Notes: a model not told the origin generated them from the sequence alone. Shown: positions 34,737 to 44,158, numbered from the stretch's first letter. The stretch is 64,000 nucleotides of DNA from UBA4421 sp028228615 (GCA_028228615.1 JAOJBS010000009.1:1-64000); one strand, 5' to 3'. Numbers and translations are program-made.

Positions 34737-35702
34737 GGGCAATTCCACCGCCTCAAACAAACTCTCTCGTTCTGCGGTGGTAAAACATGCCTGTGCCTCG
34801 TGCACAAGACGGTCATCCAAATGCGGCGCAAACTCGTTGATTATGTCCAACATATAGCGGCGCAAAAATGTGCCACGACGAAAGCCAATATGGGTAACGC
34901 TTGATTCAAACAGGTGGCTAGCGTCTAGCCTAACAAGGTCAGTATCTTGGGCCTCGTCGTAGGCCATTGAAGCAATAATCCCCACCCCTATTCCTAAGCG
35001 CACATAAGTCTTTATGACGTCGGTGTCAGTGGCAGTAAACACCACGTTAGGCTTCAATCCTGCCTGACCAAAAGCATCGTCCAGCTTTGAGCGACCGGTA
35101 AAACCAAACACGTAAGTAACAATTGGGAACTCAGCCAGATCTTTTAACGTCAGCGGCCCCTTCTTTGCGAGCGGGTGGTCTTTTGGCACGACTACCGACC
35201 GATTCCACCGGTAACACGGCATCATGACTAAATCTTTAAACAACTCCATGCCTTCGGTGGCAATGGCAAAATCCGCAGCGCCAGAGGCTGCTAGCTGAGA
35301 TATCTGCTCGGGCGTTCCCTGGTTCATGTGCAGTGCGACATTTGGATACTTTGCACGAAACTTTTGAATGACGTTTGGTAACGCATAACGCGCTTGGGTA
35401 TGCGTGGTGGCAATGGTTAACGAGCCATAGTCTTTATTGGAATACTCTTGGGCAATTTCTTTGATGGTGCGCGACTTCGCAAGAATTTCGCCGGCCATCC
35501 TTATAATGTGTTGACCCACGTCGGTGATTTCAGACAAATGCTTACCGCTACGGACAAAGATCTCTATGCCCAGCTCGTCTTCCAAAAGCCTAATTTGCTT
35601 GCTCACCCCTGGCTGAGAAGTAAAAAGCGCTTGAGCCGTGACCGAGACATTGAGATCGTTTTTGGCGACCTCCCAAACATACCTTAACTGCTGTAGCTTC
35701 AT
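34728..35702 (-). CDS. cysB: LysR-type regulator CysB
   Basis: 324 residues, the CysB length. The N-terminal winged helix reads MKLQQLRYVWEVAKNDLNVS with the recognition region TSQPGVSKQIRLLEDELG; the effector domain contains ATTHTQARYALPNV, the CysB hallmark for binding N-acetylserine or O-acetylserine. It activates sulfate-assimilation genes under sulfur limitation and usually represses its own promoter. cysH lies nearby in convergent orientation. An AT-rich dyad lies 57 bases upstream of the start (35759-35785). Confidence 0.96.
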   Translation of the reverse strand: MKLQQLRYVWEVAKNDLNVSVTAQALFTSQPGVSKQIRLLEDELGIEIFVRSGKHLSEITDVGQHIIRMAGEILAKSRTIKEIAQEYSNKDYGSLTIATTHTQARYALPNVIQKFRAKYPNVALHMNQGTPEQISQLAASGAADFAIATEGMELFKDLVMMPCYRWNRSVVVPKDHPLAKKGPLTLKDLAEFPIVTYVFGFTGRSKLDDAFGQAGLKPNVVFTATDTDVIKTYVRLGIGVGIIASMAYDEAQDTDLVRLDASHLFESSVTHIGFRRGTFLRRYMLDIINEFAPHLDDRLVHEAQACFTTAERESLFEAVELPNR

Positions 35703-35758
35703 ATCGGCTCCCTAGGCTAGAGTTCCATGGGTACACGGCCCATATCCTTAGCACTAAA

Positions 35759-35785
35759 AGTTATAAAAAATAATTTGTTATAACT
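35759..35785. promoter_or_regulatory. AT-rich dyad upstream of cysB, candidate operator
   Basis: AGTTATAA (35759-35766) and TTATAACT (35778-35785) form a perfect 8-bp inverted repeat separated by 11 A/T-rich bases, the layout expected of a LysR-type site. Each arm also reads as a TATAAC -10 box, one for each direction. CysB autoregulation is the obvious guess, but it is inference from position and symmetry alone. Confidence 0.45.
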
Positions 35786-35888
35786 ATTCTAACGTCCTTC
35801 TTTAATCAGGTCTCATAAATTTTGCTGCAAGTAGCCTTTTACGTACGGGCACGTAGCGCGCAACGCCGTAACAATTACGGCCCTTTTT
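35786..35888 (+). ncRNA. Possible small RNA divergent from cysB, ending at an intrinsic terminator
   Basis: A forward-oriented terminator is plain: GCCGTAA (35865-35871) pairs with TTACGGC (35875-35881) around CAA, followed by CCTTTTTA. Yet no forward gene precedes it; cysB and the nucleotidase both read leftward. A transcript from the dyad region at ~35785 would be about 100 nt and contains a further hairpin, TACGT/ACGTA around 35840-35855. I have no family match, so the call rests on the orphan terminator. Confidence 0.3.
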
Positions 35889-35935
35889 AGAGGGAGGGAG
35901 CGAGGAAGCGAGAGGAAACGAAGCCTAAAGCTCGC

Positions 35936-36841
35936 TTATTCGTGGTTAACAATTCCATGAGGCACATGGCCAGTTGGAATGTGATCCGCTGCGCGCTCAC
36001 AATGAGCGGCGTGATCGTCGAAGAAAATGTCGGCTTCAAATGAACGCAAAAATTCGGTTTTATCCATACCGCCCAAAAAAAGCGATTCGTCCAAGCGGAT
36101 ATCCCACGCACGCAAGGTGCGAATCACACGCTCATGAGCAGGCGCACCTCTAGCTGTAACCAAAGCTGTCCGAATGGGGCTTTCGCCTTCAGGAAACTCA
36201 TTTTGAAGTTTGTGCAATGCACCCAAAAAAGCCTTGAAGGGCCCGCCACCCAATGCTCTATTCGCTTTGCTGACTTCCGACTCACTGAAGGCCTCTAAAC
36301 CTTGGGTCTGATAAATCATTTCCGCCTCATCAGAAAACAGTACAGAGTCACCATCGAAGGCCAATTTGAGCGCCTCGTTTTCTGCGCCAGGCTGAGACTT
36401 ACTGCGGCCCATTAAAGTAGCGGCTGCAACATTTTGTGTTAGCGCTTGGCGTACATCTTCGGCATTAGAAGACAAAAACAAATCACAGTTAAATGCATTG
36501 ATGTAGCGGTACGGCGATTGACCACTACAAAAAGCCGCTCGCGTAATGTCTAGGTTGTGTGCTCGTATGGAGTTAAAAACACGCAGTCCAGTATCTGCAG
36601 AATTACGCGACAAGAGTATTATTTCTACTTTAGGTTTGCTTAGTAGCTTATTGATATTAAGCAACTTTTCGACAAGAAAAAACCCTTCGCCGGGCGTTAG
36701 CACTGCATCCTCTTCAGCAATTTGATAGCGCCGGTAGGCCTCTAAGCCTTGGTCTTCATAGATGTCATTGGAGGTGGTTAGGTCGAATAAGACCGTGGAG
36801 GAAATGGCAACAGTAAGCGGCTTGTCTGGAGAAATTGGCAT
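35936..36841 (-). CDS. 5'-Nucleotidase (NT5C1-like family)
   Basis: About 301 residues. The blocks LTVAISSTVLFDLTTSNDIY, FFLVEKLLNIN, ILLSRNSADTGLRVFNSI and FFDDHAAHCE at the C-terminus fit the bacterial cytosolic 5'-nucleotidase family related to animal NT5C1, which dephosphorylates nucleoside monophosphates. The start is most likely the ATG at 36841 with AAGGA eight bases upstream; ATGs at 36847 and further upstream are too close to that site or lack one. It stands alone between cysB and the DUF465 gene. Confidence 0.85.
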   Translation of the reverse strand: MPISPDKPLTVAISSTVLFDLTTSNDIYEDQGLEAYRRYQIAEEDAVLTPGEGFFLVEKLLNINKLLSKPKVEIILLSRNSADTGLRVFNSIRAHNLDITRAAFCSGQSPYRYINAFNCDLFLSSNAEDVRQALTQNVAAATLMGRSKSQPGAENEALKLAFDGDSVLFSDEAEMIYQTQGLEAFSESEVSKANRALGGGPFKAFLGALHKLQNEFPEGESPIRTALVTARGAPAHERVIRTLRAWDIRLDESLFLGGMDKTEFLRSFEADIFFDDHAAHCERAADHIPTGHVPHGIVNHE

Positions 36842-37037
36842 AGCCATTATCCTTGGTTGTAGACCTTGCTTAGACACCTTACGTTAAGCCCGCCCCTGAG
36901 TGAAAGGCCCCGTTTTGGATCATCTTTTTGTTCTTTTGAGCTTTGTTGTTCTAGTTTTGATCTTCTGATTTTATGATTTTTGGGGCTTGCTCTTTTGCTT
37001 TCGTGGGCTATTGCGCTGTGGATAATTTCTAGCGCTG

Positions 37038-37063
37038 GACTCGCATTCTGCGGGGTGCGAGTC
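37038..37063 (-). terminator. Hairpin just past the DUF465 stop
   Basis: GACTCGCA (37038-37045) pairs perfectly with TGCGAGTC (37056-37063) around a 10-base loop, seven bases after the reverse-strand stop at 37070. No T-run follows, so it may be a stabilising stem-loop or a Rho-type site. The rest of the gap 36842-37037 is T-rich on the + strand with no gene. Confidence 0.5.
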
Positions 37064-37069
37064 ACCTGG

Positions 37070-37279
37070 TTAAGCATCTAAATCCGGTATGAGTTCGCTT
37101 TCTATTTTGTGGATCGCATCTTTAAGCTTGAGCTTCCGGTGCTTCAAGCGCTGAATTCTCATGCTGTCATGGTGTCGGCTTTCGGTAAGGTGCTTGATCG
37201 CCACATCAAGGTCACGATGTTCTAACTGCAATCGACCTAGCCACTCTTTAAGTTGCTGTTCGTCTTCATTTTGGTCCAT
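37070..37279 (-). CDS. DUF465 (YdcH-like) small coiled-coil protein
   Basis: 69 residues, almost wholly helical and charged (LQLEHRDLDVAIKHLTESR, then RIQRLKHRKLKLKDAI). The HRDLD..I segment and the C-terminal LK.RKL.LKD..  pattern are those of DUF465/YdcH proteins. Function is unknown; no enzyme motif is visible. The ATG at 37279 is preceded by AGGGG. It follows the TerB-like gene by 56 bases on the same strand. Confidence 0.85.
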   Translation of the reverse strand: MDQNEDEQQLKEWLGRLQLEHRDLDVAIKHLTESRHHDSMRIQRLKHRKLKLKDAIHKIESELIPDLDA

Positions 37280-37335
37280 CGGCCCCTACTTCACTGAACT
37301 TAATGAAAATTGAACGAAGTTCACAGCAAAGTGAA

Positions 37336-37737
37336 TCAAGTGGCACTTTCCATCATCTCTACACCCTCTCGCTCAAGCGCGCAAACCCGCTTGACCCAAT
37401 TGTCTACCAGACTGAAGTCGTCTTCAGAAAAGTCGAAGGTTTTGCTTATTTCGCGCAGCAGGCACTCCTCTTCAATTTCAAAAGCGCCGTCTGCGTAACT
37501 GAGTTTGCATAGATTGAGCAGCAGGATCATGCGCGAGCGCCGATCCGCGAAAATCTCTTCAATGCCGTCCAACTCAAGGTATTCAAGCTCGGCAACATCA
37601 TGTAGCTCCATCTCGCGACGGAAATCGTCGAGCATACCCTCTTCATTGGGATCTAAGATGCCATCAGACACAACCACATTATGCGCTAGGCGCAAGGCTG
37701 CATGTCGTTGTTGCTCGGATAGCGAAGAAAGCCACAT
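37336..37737 (-). CDS. TerB-like domain protein
   Basis: 133 residues, all-helical, with an acidic pattern typical of TerB-fold proteins: ALRLAHNVVVSDGILDPNEE and CKLSYADGAFEIEEECLLRE are the two related halves, each with a D-G acidic loop that could bind metal. TerB was first seen in tellurite-resistance operons but most members, including stand-alone ones like this, have no known role and no ter genes lie nearby. A 37-residue membrane ORF ends four bases upstream of its start. Confidence 0.75.
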   Translation of the reverse strand: MWLSSLSEQQRHAALRLAHNVVVSDGILDPNEEGMLDDFRREMELHDVAELEYLELDGIEEIFADRRSRMILLLNLCKLSYADGAFEIEEECLLREISKTFDFSEDDFSLVDNWVKRVCALEREGVEMMESAT

Positions 37738-37741
37738 AGTC

Positions 37742-37855
37742 TTATACCGTTTGTATGAAACTAAAAATCATAATCAGGACAGATAACCAACCTAGGCCTA
37801 TAAACGCCTTCATAATAATATTTTGATCAAAAAAGTCTTCTATCAAATGCCACAT
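37742..37855 (-). CDS. Small single-span membrane ORF upstream of the TerB-like gene
   Basis: A 37-codon frame from an ATG at 37855 to a TAA at 37742: an acidic N-terminus (MWHLIEDFFDQN) and one clear membrane span (FIGLGWLSVLIMIFSFI). It ends four bases before the TerB-like start, as in a tightly packed operon. The ribosome-binding site is weak. I recognise no family. The coherent amphipathic-then-hydrophobic layout and its tight position are the only evidence that it is real. The 298 bp further upstream (37856-38153) hold no gene I can support. Confidence 0.4.
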   Translation of the reverse strand: MWHLIEDFFDQNIIMKAFIGLGWLSVLIMIFSFIQTV

Positions 37856-38153
37856 ATTGCGTAGTCTCAACTTGAAAAATTTAGTAAATCGTCAAAGCCG
37901 TACTGACCTCGACGGAGCCGCCATTTTAGCTTTACTTCGTGTCAGTTTATACCTTCCAGCACAAAAACATTGCAATAAACCCCTAGAAATCAACATCTAA
38001 CCCCAGTTCGTCTATCTTTTGATCGGTAAGCTTTCAAATCATTACCTTTACCCTGCTTGCTAGAGCCATCTCGTCAATGTCATGGCCCTAATTACGCGCG
38101 GTTAACGCCACCCAAGCACTCAAAAACTCTGCGACTTGAGTTAAGCTTCTATT

Positions 38154-40796
38154 ATGCAAAGTACATTCGTCCACATCAGCCCTACGCTCCTCACCATACT
38201 GGAACAACACATCGTTGTTACGCCAAACGAGCGCTTGGCGCGCGAATATCGCAGCGCTTATGACCAAGCTCAGGCGACTAGCGGCGTCAAGGCTTGGCCA
38301 ACACTAAACTGCATGAGCCTGCGGCAGCTTCTCGTGCGGGACTTTACCCAGCAACAAGATCTTGGCGACAATGGTAAAAAGATCGTCTCTCCGGCCAATC
38401 TACTGCTGCGCTTTCAGACAGCCGCGCCAGAAGGTGCCGAACACCTGACACCCATTGCTTTGCAAGCCTGGGAATTGGTGCGCCGTTACAACATCGACCT
38501 AACTCACCTATCAATGAATTCTGGTCGCTCCAAGCTGTTCACTGATTGGGCGCTTGCCGTAAACAAACACATCAAGACAGATGAGGCAGTCGAAGCCGAT
38601 ATCGCGCAACTGCTGGCGCAACAAAAGACCTCACTGAGCAAGCCTGTGCTGCTTATTGCCTTTGAGCACCTCACTCCCGCAGAAACGGTGTTCCTTGAAA
38701 ACCTGAACGCCAATACCGGGGTGCAGTGCTTAGCCAGCGAAGATCACATTGTGCCGTTTACATCATTTACACCAGGGGCGCTTTTGTCTGCCCCGCCGCC
38801 GGAGCCAGCGCCACTCATAGGCTTCAATAGTTTTACTGAAGAGTTGGCGGCGGCTGCCCGCTGGAGTAAGCGCGTCCAAAACGAAGTACCCGATAGTCGC
38901 ATTGGCGTAGTTATTCCTAGCTTAGTCCAAGATTACGCCATGGTTCAGCGACAATTCGCGGTCACCCTAAATCCACTCTCAGGCAGCGCAATTCCTAAGT
39001 TTGATATGTCCGGCGGCACTGGCTTGTCGTCCCAGCCGGTATGGCTTCATGCAAGCACGTTACTTGACTGGTGTGATCAATCAGCCGACCCCAATACCAT
39101 TGCTAAACTAGCAGATTCACCATTTTTAGAGCTGCCATGGTGCAAGACATTGAACGCTAACTGGCCTAATTTTCTGCGCAGAAATATTGCACCACAAGAT
39201 CTAAAGCGCCTAGATTCTGCCCAAGAGGCATCTCGCCTTATCGCATTACTAGAGCAATTACCCAAGCGAGCAAATATCCGCACGTGGATTTCCCACATCA
39301 GAGAATTGCTCAAGAGCGCAAACTGGCCGCGGCTGAGCAACATTAATTCGATCCAGTACCAAGCAGCCCACAGCATATTTACCCAACTCGATAACTTGGC
39401 AAACCTGCAAAATCAAAAGCAAGTGTCATTCCGCCAAGCACTAGACTTCATAACGTTCAATCTGGAGCAAAAACCTTTCGCGCCACAACGCCAAGCCTCT
39501 CCAATTCAAGTGTTGGGTTTATTAGAAACCACCGGACTGAGTTTTTCCCACTTATGGATATGCGGCATGAGCGCATCCAACTTCCCCAGCACCTCTCAAT
39601 TAAATCCATTTATCCCTCGGTCAGTGGCGGAAGAATTTGGCCTGCCTCGATGCAACCAAGATGAAGAGTTAGCCTTTGCACAACGCACACTGGGCCACTG
39701 GCGAAACTGCGGCGCTGAGTTACATTTCAGCTACACTCAAATGGAAAACGATTCTCCACAGCTACCCAGCAAACTTGTATTAGACGCAATTACCGATGAC
39801 GGCAGCACACAGCCAACCAGCGCAACAGAACCAGAAACCGGCACAAAACAGTCAGCGGACTATTCATTGCGTCACCCTCTGATGATAAGACAAGGTGCAA
39901 ACTTGGAATTAGTCGAAGACGCTCTCGGCACTGGGCTGACCCAGCCACATATAAAGGGCGGCACGGGCATCCTAAAAAACCAAGCAAACTGCCCTTTCAA
40001 AGCTTACGCCACTTCAAGACTTGGACTAAAACAACCTCGTGATGCCAAAGATTTCCTGGACGCACTTGATAGAGGTAACGCACTACATAAAGTTTTAGAA
40101 AACTTGATGCGTATCTATGCTGACAGTGACGCGATAAAACAAATCAGTACGGCAGAAATTGAAAAACAATGTCGCTTAGTACTTAAAACACACCGCGGCC
40201 TACCTAAATCATTTATTGAGAATGAGGTATGGCGCATTACTGACCTTGTGCAGCAATGGCTTGCCTTAGAAACCCAGCGGCGGCCATTTAAAGTCTCTGG
40301 TATCGAGCAAAACTTCGAACTTGATCTCGCAGGCTCAACCTTCTCGTTAAAAATTGATCGGGTAGACCAGATCGATGACCACGAAGTCATCATTGATTAC
40401 AAAAGCAATTCAAATACTGTAGTTGGCGCGTTAGCGGAACCTATTTCAGACCCACAGCTACCCGCTTACGCATTGCTTTCTGGCAAAGTGGCTGGCGTTT
40501 ATTTTGCCTCCATCAAAGATCAAAAAGTCAATGTAGATGGCATTGCCGACCTGTCCGGCAACTTGGTGGCATCTAGCACCAAGGGCTTCAGCATCAAAAA
40601 CCCTGACGGCAAGAACCTAAACAGTGCGGATGGCCCCAACCCCCAGGTGAGTTGGCAAGAAAAAGTGACCCACTGGAAACTTGAGCTCACTGAATTAGCC
40701 CAAGATATTGCAATGGGAAAAGCCGATGTAGCGCCCAGTAAAGGCGCTTGCGAATACTGCCACTTAACCAGCTTGTGCAGAATCAATGGCCAATAG
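38154..40796 (+). CDS. AddB-like nuclease-helicase protein (TIGR03623-type DNA repair protein)
   Basis: 880 residues, probably the proteobacterial AddB-like partner of the AddA-like protein that follows. The C-terminal part has a PD-(D/E)xK nuclease core (EVIIDYKSNS, around residue 748) and cysteines placed as in AddB Fe-S proteins: Cys613 (NCPFKAY) and Cys866, 869 and 875 (CEYCHLTSLC). The N-terminus (VVTPNERLAREYRSAYDQ) occupies the place of a helicase motif I but has no Walker A lysine, so it is unlikely to be an active motor. The last 11 bases overlap the next gene. The pair should process double-strand breaks in place of RecBCD; that is inference from the family. Confidence 0.85.
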   Translation: MQSTFVHISPTLLTILEQHIVVTPNERLAREYRSAYDQAQATSGVKAWPTLNCMSLRQLLVRDFTQQQDLGDNGKKIVSPANLLLRFQTAAPEGAEHLTPIALQAWELVRRYNIDLTHLSMNSGRSKLFTDWALAVNKHIKTDEAVEADIAQLLAQQKTSLSKPVLLIAFEHLTPAETVFLENLNANTGVQCLASEDHIVPFTSFTPGALLSAPPPEPAPLIGFNSFTEELAAAARWSKRVQNEVPDSRIGVVIPSLVQDYAMVQRQFAVTLNPLSGSAIPKFDMSGGTGLSSQPVWLHASTLLDWCDQSADPNTIAKLADSPFLELPWCKTLNANWPNFLRRNIAPQDLKRLDSAQEASRLIALLEQLPKRANIRTWISHIRELLKSANWPRLSNINSIQYQAAHSIFTQLDNLANLQNQKQVSFRQALDFITFNLEQKPFAPQRQASPIQVLGLLETTGLSFSHLWICGMSASNFPSTSQLNPFIPRSVAEEFGLPRCNQDEELAFAQRTLGHWRNCGAELHFSYTQMENDSPQLPSKLVLDAITDDGSTQPTSATEPETGTKQSADYSLRHPLMIRQGANLELVEDALGTGLTQPHIKGGTGILKNQANCPFKAYATSRLGLKQPRDAKDFLDALDRGNALHKVLENLMRIYADSDAIKQISTAEIEKQCRLVLKTHRGLPKSFIENEVWRITDLVQQWLALETQRRPFKVSGIEQNFELDLAGSTFSLKIDRVDQIDDHEVIIDYKSNSNTVVGALAEPISDPQLPAYALLSGKVAGVYFASIKDQKVNVDGIADLSGNLVASSTKGFSIKNPDGKNLNSADGPNPQVSWQEKVTHWKLELTELAQDIAMGKADVAPSKGACEYCHLTSLCRINGQ

Positions 40797-43700
40797 AATA
40801 ACACCTCCAGATCAGGACCAACGAGATTTAGCACTACACGTTGGCGGCTCATACATTGTCCAAGCGCCGGCGGGTTCCGGTAAAACAACTTTGTTAGTGG
40901 AACGCTACTTAAACTTGCTGATGATCGTTCAGCGACCAGAGGAAATCCTCGCCATCACTTTCACTAAGGCCGCCGCCGCTGAAATGAAGGCGAGAATTCT
41001 TGCGACTTTGAACGAAAATTCAGAGCTGGCTAAAAGAGTCTCTCGCCGCGACGTAGAAATGGGTTGGAAAATCCGTTACAACCCAAACCGTTTAAAAATT
41101 CAAACTATAGACAGTTTCGCTAAAGAGTTAGCAACGCAAATCCCGGGGTTACACAGCGTAAGCAGCATGGACATTGCCAAAGACGCCAAACCACTTTACG
41201 AGGCTGCGGCGCAAGCGTTGCTCGGCCAACTCTACTCCGATAACCCCGCCAAAAAGTACATCGCAGATTTTCTGGCCATGTTAGACAACAACGCCAGCAC
41301 AGCCCAACGATTGCTGGTTGCCATGCTAACCAAACGCGACCAATGGTTGGACCTAACATCGCACCTTAGCAGTCAAGTAAGCGAGAACTTTGACCAAATA
41401 GCCAACTATGTAAATGCCGCCCTTGAAGAGTTGCACAACGACATTCTGGCACCACTGTATGACTCAATCACGGAAAATGATGAGGCCATGTTGGTTACCG
41501 TTGCTGACCATACAGGCCTAGAACCGGAATGGCCGGCGATACTGCCTTTGCTGCTGACGAAAGAATTCAAACTTAGAAGCCGACTGACCAAAAGAGAACA
41601 CGAAGCGTTCTTAGACAAAGAATTTAAGGCATTGTTCGCGCAATGGATAGCGGATCTAGACGCGAGAGGTTTGCAGCCCGTGCTGGCCAATTATCAACAA
41701 CTGCCCTCTTTTGAAATCTCCGCAATAGACCAAGAGCGTATTCTAGTCGTTAGTATTTGCCTTTCATTAGCGGCAATAGAACTGGAAAAAATATTTCAAC
41801 GGCAACGCATCATCGACTTCAACGGCATACTCATGCGCGCAGTCACTGGCCTGCGTGATGACGATGAGCCAACAGATTTGGCCTTGCATTGGGATTATCG
41901 AATTAAGCACATGCTCATTGATGAATTCCAAGACACATCGCGCAGCCAGTATCATTTTTTCAGTTTACTCACTGAGGGCTGGCAAGCCGATGACGGCAAC
42001 ACATTTTTCGCCGTGGGTGACCCGATGCAGTCTATCTACAGATTCCGCGACGCTGATGTTTCTATATTTGACCAATGCCGAGAGCACGGCATCGGCAGCA
42101 TCGCCCTCACCCCACTGAACCTGACCGCTAATTTTCGCTCGTGTAAAACCCTAGTCCAATGGAACAATGAACTTTTCAATGACTTACTGCCAGCAGAAGG
42201 CACCAGTAGACTTGGCGCTGTAAAATTTTCTGCCGCCACACCAATACAAGATGACGAGGCGGCAACTCAGCTTGTATGCAAATATTTCAATGAAGAACGC
42301 TGGGAAATACAGGCTATCGTCGGGCAGATAGAAAAACTCATTGCACAGGACAAAAGCACCAGCATCGGCATTTTGTGCAGGGCTAGAAACCATTTACCTG
42401 GCCTTCTAGAAGCGCTGCAAGCCGCTGATATTGAAACCCAAGGTACAGACATTGACCCACTTGCCAATGAACCCATCATCGAAGATTTAATGTCACTACA
42501 CCGCGTACTGTTACAGCCCAGTGATCGGTTATCTTGGTTCAGCCTGCTCCGCAGCCCGATGATTGGTAGCTTATTGCAAACCCTAGAAACACTTGCAACA
42601 GCAGACGACATCAGCGCAGCCATTGATCAATACGATGACACTCAAACAGAAATCCGACGCCTAAAAGACGCGCTAAACTGGGCAAGACCAAAACTTTACG
42701 AATACCCGCTATGCGAGGTTTTAGAAGGCTGCTGGATTAGATTAGGTGGTATAGATGCCTACGCGGAAGAGCATATTATCCACGCAATGCGCTGGTTTGA
42801 GCTAATAGAAAACGAAGGCCTTAATGGCTACGACTGCAACCAAGTCAGCATTGCGGTGAACCAACTTTATGCGCAACCTGCGCAGGCCGCCCAAGTACAA
42901 ATCATGACCGTACACAAATCCAAAGGCCTTGAATTTGATCATGTGTTTTTACCTTTTTTAAGCAAACAAATTTCATCCGACAGTCCATCATTGATGCTTT
43001 GGCAGCAGGGTTCAGAAGGGTTATTGGTCGGCGTCAATGGCGATTCGATACACAGTTGGCTTAAACACGAAGAAAAAATCAGGTCTGAAAATGAGAGAAA
43101 ACGACTGCTTTACGTTGCCTGCACCCGAGCCAAAACTGGTCTTTTTGTCAGTTTTAGTGTTGCAGAAAGTAAATCAGCCATTGGACTAGCAAAACACATT
43201 GAAGACTATGCAGTAGCCTATACAGAAGACTATGCAGAAGCCGGGGCAAGTTCACCTGCGTCCTCTTCGCTAAGAGAAAATCCTACAGATGTAGATACCC
43301 TAGAATCGCAGATCCCACCCACCAAACGGTTGGTGCACCTTCCACGAGAGTTTAAGGTTGATTTTGCGACGACTGGCCTAGATACCGGGGCAGCAATTCA
43401 ATCTAATGGTGATGATGAGATTTTAAGTGCAGAGGAAAACCCAGCTTCCAACCCCTTCGAGTTAGCGCTGGGTAACCTCATACACAAAGCCCTCGCGTGG
43501 TTGGGCGACACCCATGCAATTAATCAAGGGCATACATCTGCTCTGGAAATGGTGCAAAAACGATTACCCTCTTGGGCCGAGCAATCTGACTGCGATGTCA
43601 GTCACTGGCCTGAACTTGAGGCACAAGCATCCCTTCACCTACAAACAACCCTTGTCAGTGAAACTGGTCAATGGGTGCTCTCGCCTCACAGCAATGCTTT

Positions 43701-43977
43701 CTGCGAATGGCCGTTAACTGGCGTGATTGGGAACTCTGTAAGAAACTTCATCTTAGATCGGTGCTTCGTAGCTGACGAGGTCATCTGGATCATCGACTAT
43801 AAATCCGCCACACCGAGCGCAGAGGAAAACCTAGAGTCGTTCATAACAGCTGAAGGCCAACGCTACTACAGCCAACTGGCCGACTATAAAACCGTAGTCA
43901 CTGCCCTTTACAACAATGATCTACCCGTGCGAACCGCCCTGTACTTTACTGGCTTGGGCCTGCTCCAAGAATTGTAA
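40786..43977 (+). CDS. AddA-like UvrD-family helicase/exonuclease
   Basis: 1,063 residues. UvrD/Rep helicase motifs are in order: motif I (APAGSGKTTLLVERYL, near residue 27), motif II (LIDEFQDTSRSQY, near 379), motif III (FAVGDPMQSIYRFRDADV), and motif V/VI (MTVHKSKGLEFDHVF, RKRLLYVACTRAK). A C-terminal PD-(D/E)xK nuclease follows (WIIDYKSATPS, near residue 1003). It starts inside the end of the AddB-like gene (11-bp overlap), so the two are translationally coupled. Expected role: ATP-driven resection of double-strand ends for RecA. Confidence 0.92.
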   Translation: MANRITPPDQDQRDLALHVGGSYIVQAPAGSGKTTLLVERYLNLLMIVQRPEEILAITFTKAAAAEMKARILATLNENSELAKRVSRRDVEMGWKIRYNPNRLKIQTIDSFAKELATQIPGLHSVSSMDIAKDAKPLYEAAAQALLGQLYSDNPAKKYIADFLAMLDNNASTAQRLLVAMLTKRDQWLDLTSHLSSQVSENFDQIANYVNAALEELHNDILAPLYDSITENDEAMLVTVADHTGLEPEWPAILPLLLTKEFKLRSRLTKREHEAFLDKEFKALFAQWIADLDARGLQPVLANYQQLPSFEISAIDQERILVVSICLSLAAIELEKIFQRQRIIDFNGILMRAVTGLRDDDEPTDLALHWDYRIKHMLIDEFQDTSRSQYHFFSLLTEGWQADDGNTFFAVGDPMQSIYRFRDADVSIFDQCREHGIGSIALTPLNLTANFRSCKTLVQWNNELFNDLLPAEGTSRLGAVKFSAATPIQDDEAATQLVCKYFNEERWEIQAIVGQIEKLIAQDKSTSIGILCRARNHLPGLLEALQAADIETQGTDIDPLANEPIIEDLMSLHRVLLQPSDRLSWFSLLRSPMIGSLLQTLETLATADDISAAIDQYDDTQTEIRRLKDALNWARPKLYEYPLCEVLEGCWIRLGGIDAYAEEHIIHAMRWFELIENEGLNGYDCNQVSIAVNQLYAQPAQAAQVQIMTVHKSKGLEFDHVFLPFLSKQISSDSPSLMLWQQGSEGLLVGVNGDSIHSWLKHEEKIRSENERKRLLYVACTRAKTGLFVSFSVAESKSAIGLAKHIEDYAVAYTEDYAEAGASSPASSSLRENPTDVDTLESQIPPTKRLVHLPREFKVDFATTGLDTGAAIQSNGDDEILSAEENPASNPFELALGNLIHKALAWLGDTHAINQGHTSALEMVQKRLPSWAEQSDCDVSHWPELEAQASLHLQTTLVSETGQWVLSPHSNAFCEWPLTGVIGNSVRNFILDRCFVADEVIWIIDYKSATPSAEENLESFITAEGQRYYSQLADYKTVVTALYNNDLPVRTALYFTGLGLLQEL

Positions 43978-44158
43978 GCATTTTCAGCGCGCGCCACTGG
44001 ATTGCAATTCCGATACAAAGCTTTACCATCCGCGGCCTTGAGTTTTTTAGTTTAGGCCAACCCAAGGGGCTGATTCTTCGAGAATTTTTGCGCCAGCGCT
44101 CATAAATTTGAACCTCAAACGATTAAGGCGACAACGCCATCAGAAGAAGGAATTTTAC

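Noticed and set aside
34578..34904. Forward 108-codon frame entering cysB antisense
   Set aside because: No ribosome-binding site; its second half is the antisense of cysB, and the 18-bp duplication explains its repeated segment.
36847..37077. Reverse 76-codon Lys/Ser-rich frame between the nucleotidase and DUF465
   Set aside because: It crosses the hairpin after DUF465, has low-complexity composition and no ribosome-binding site.
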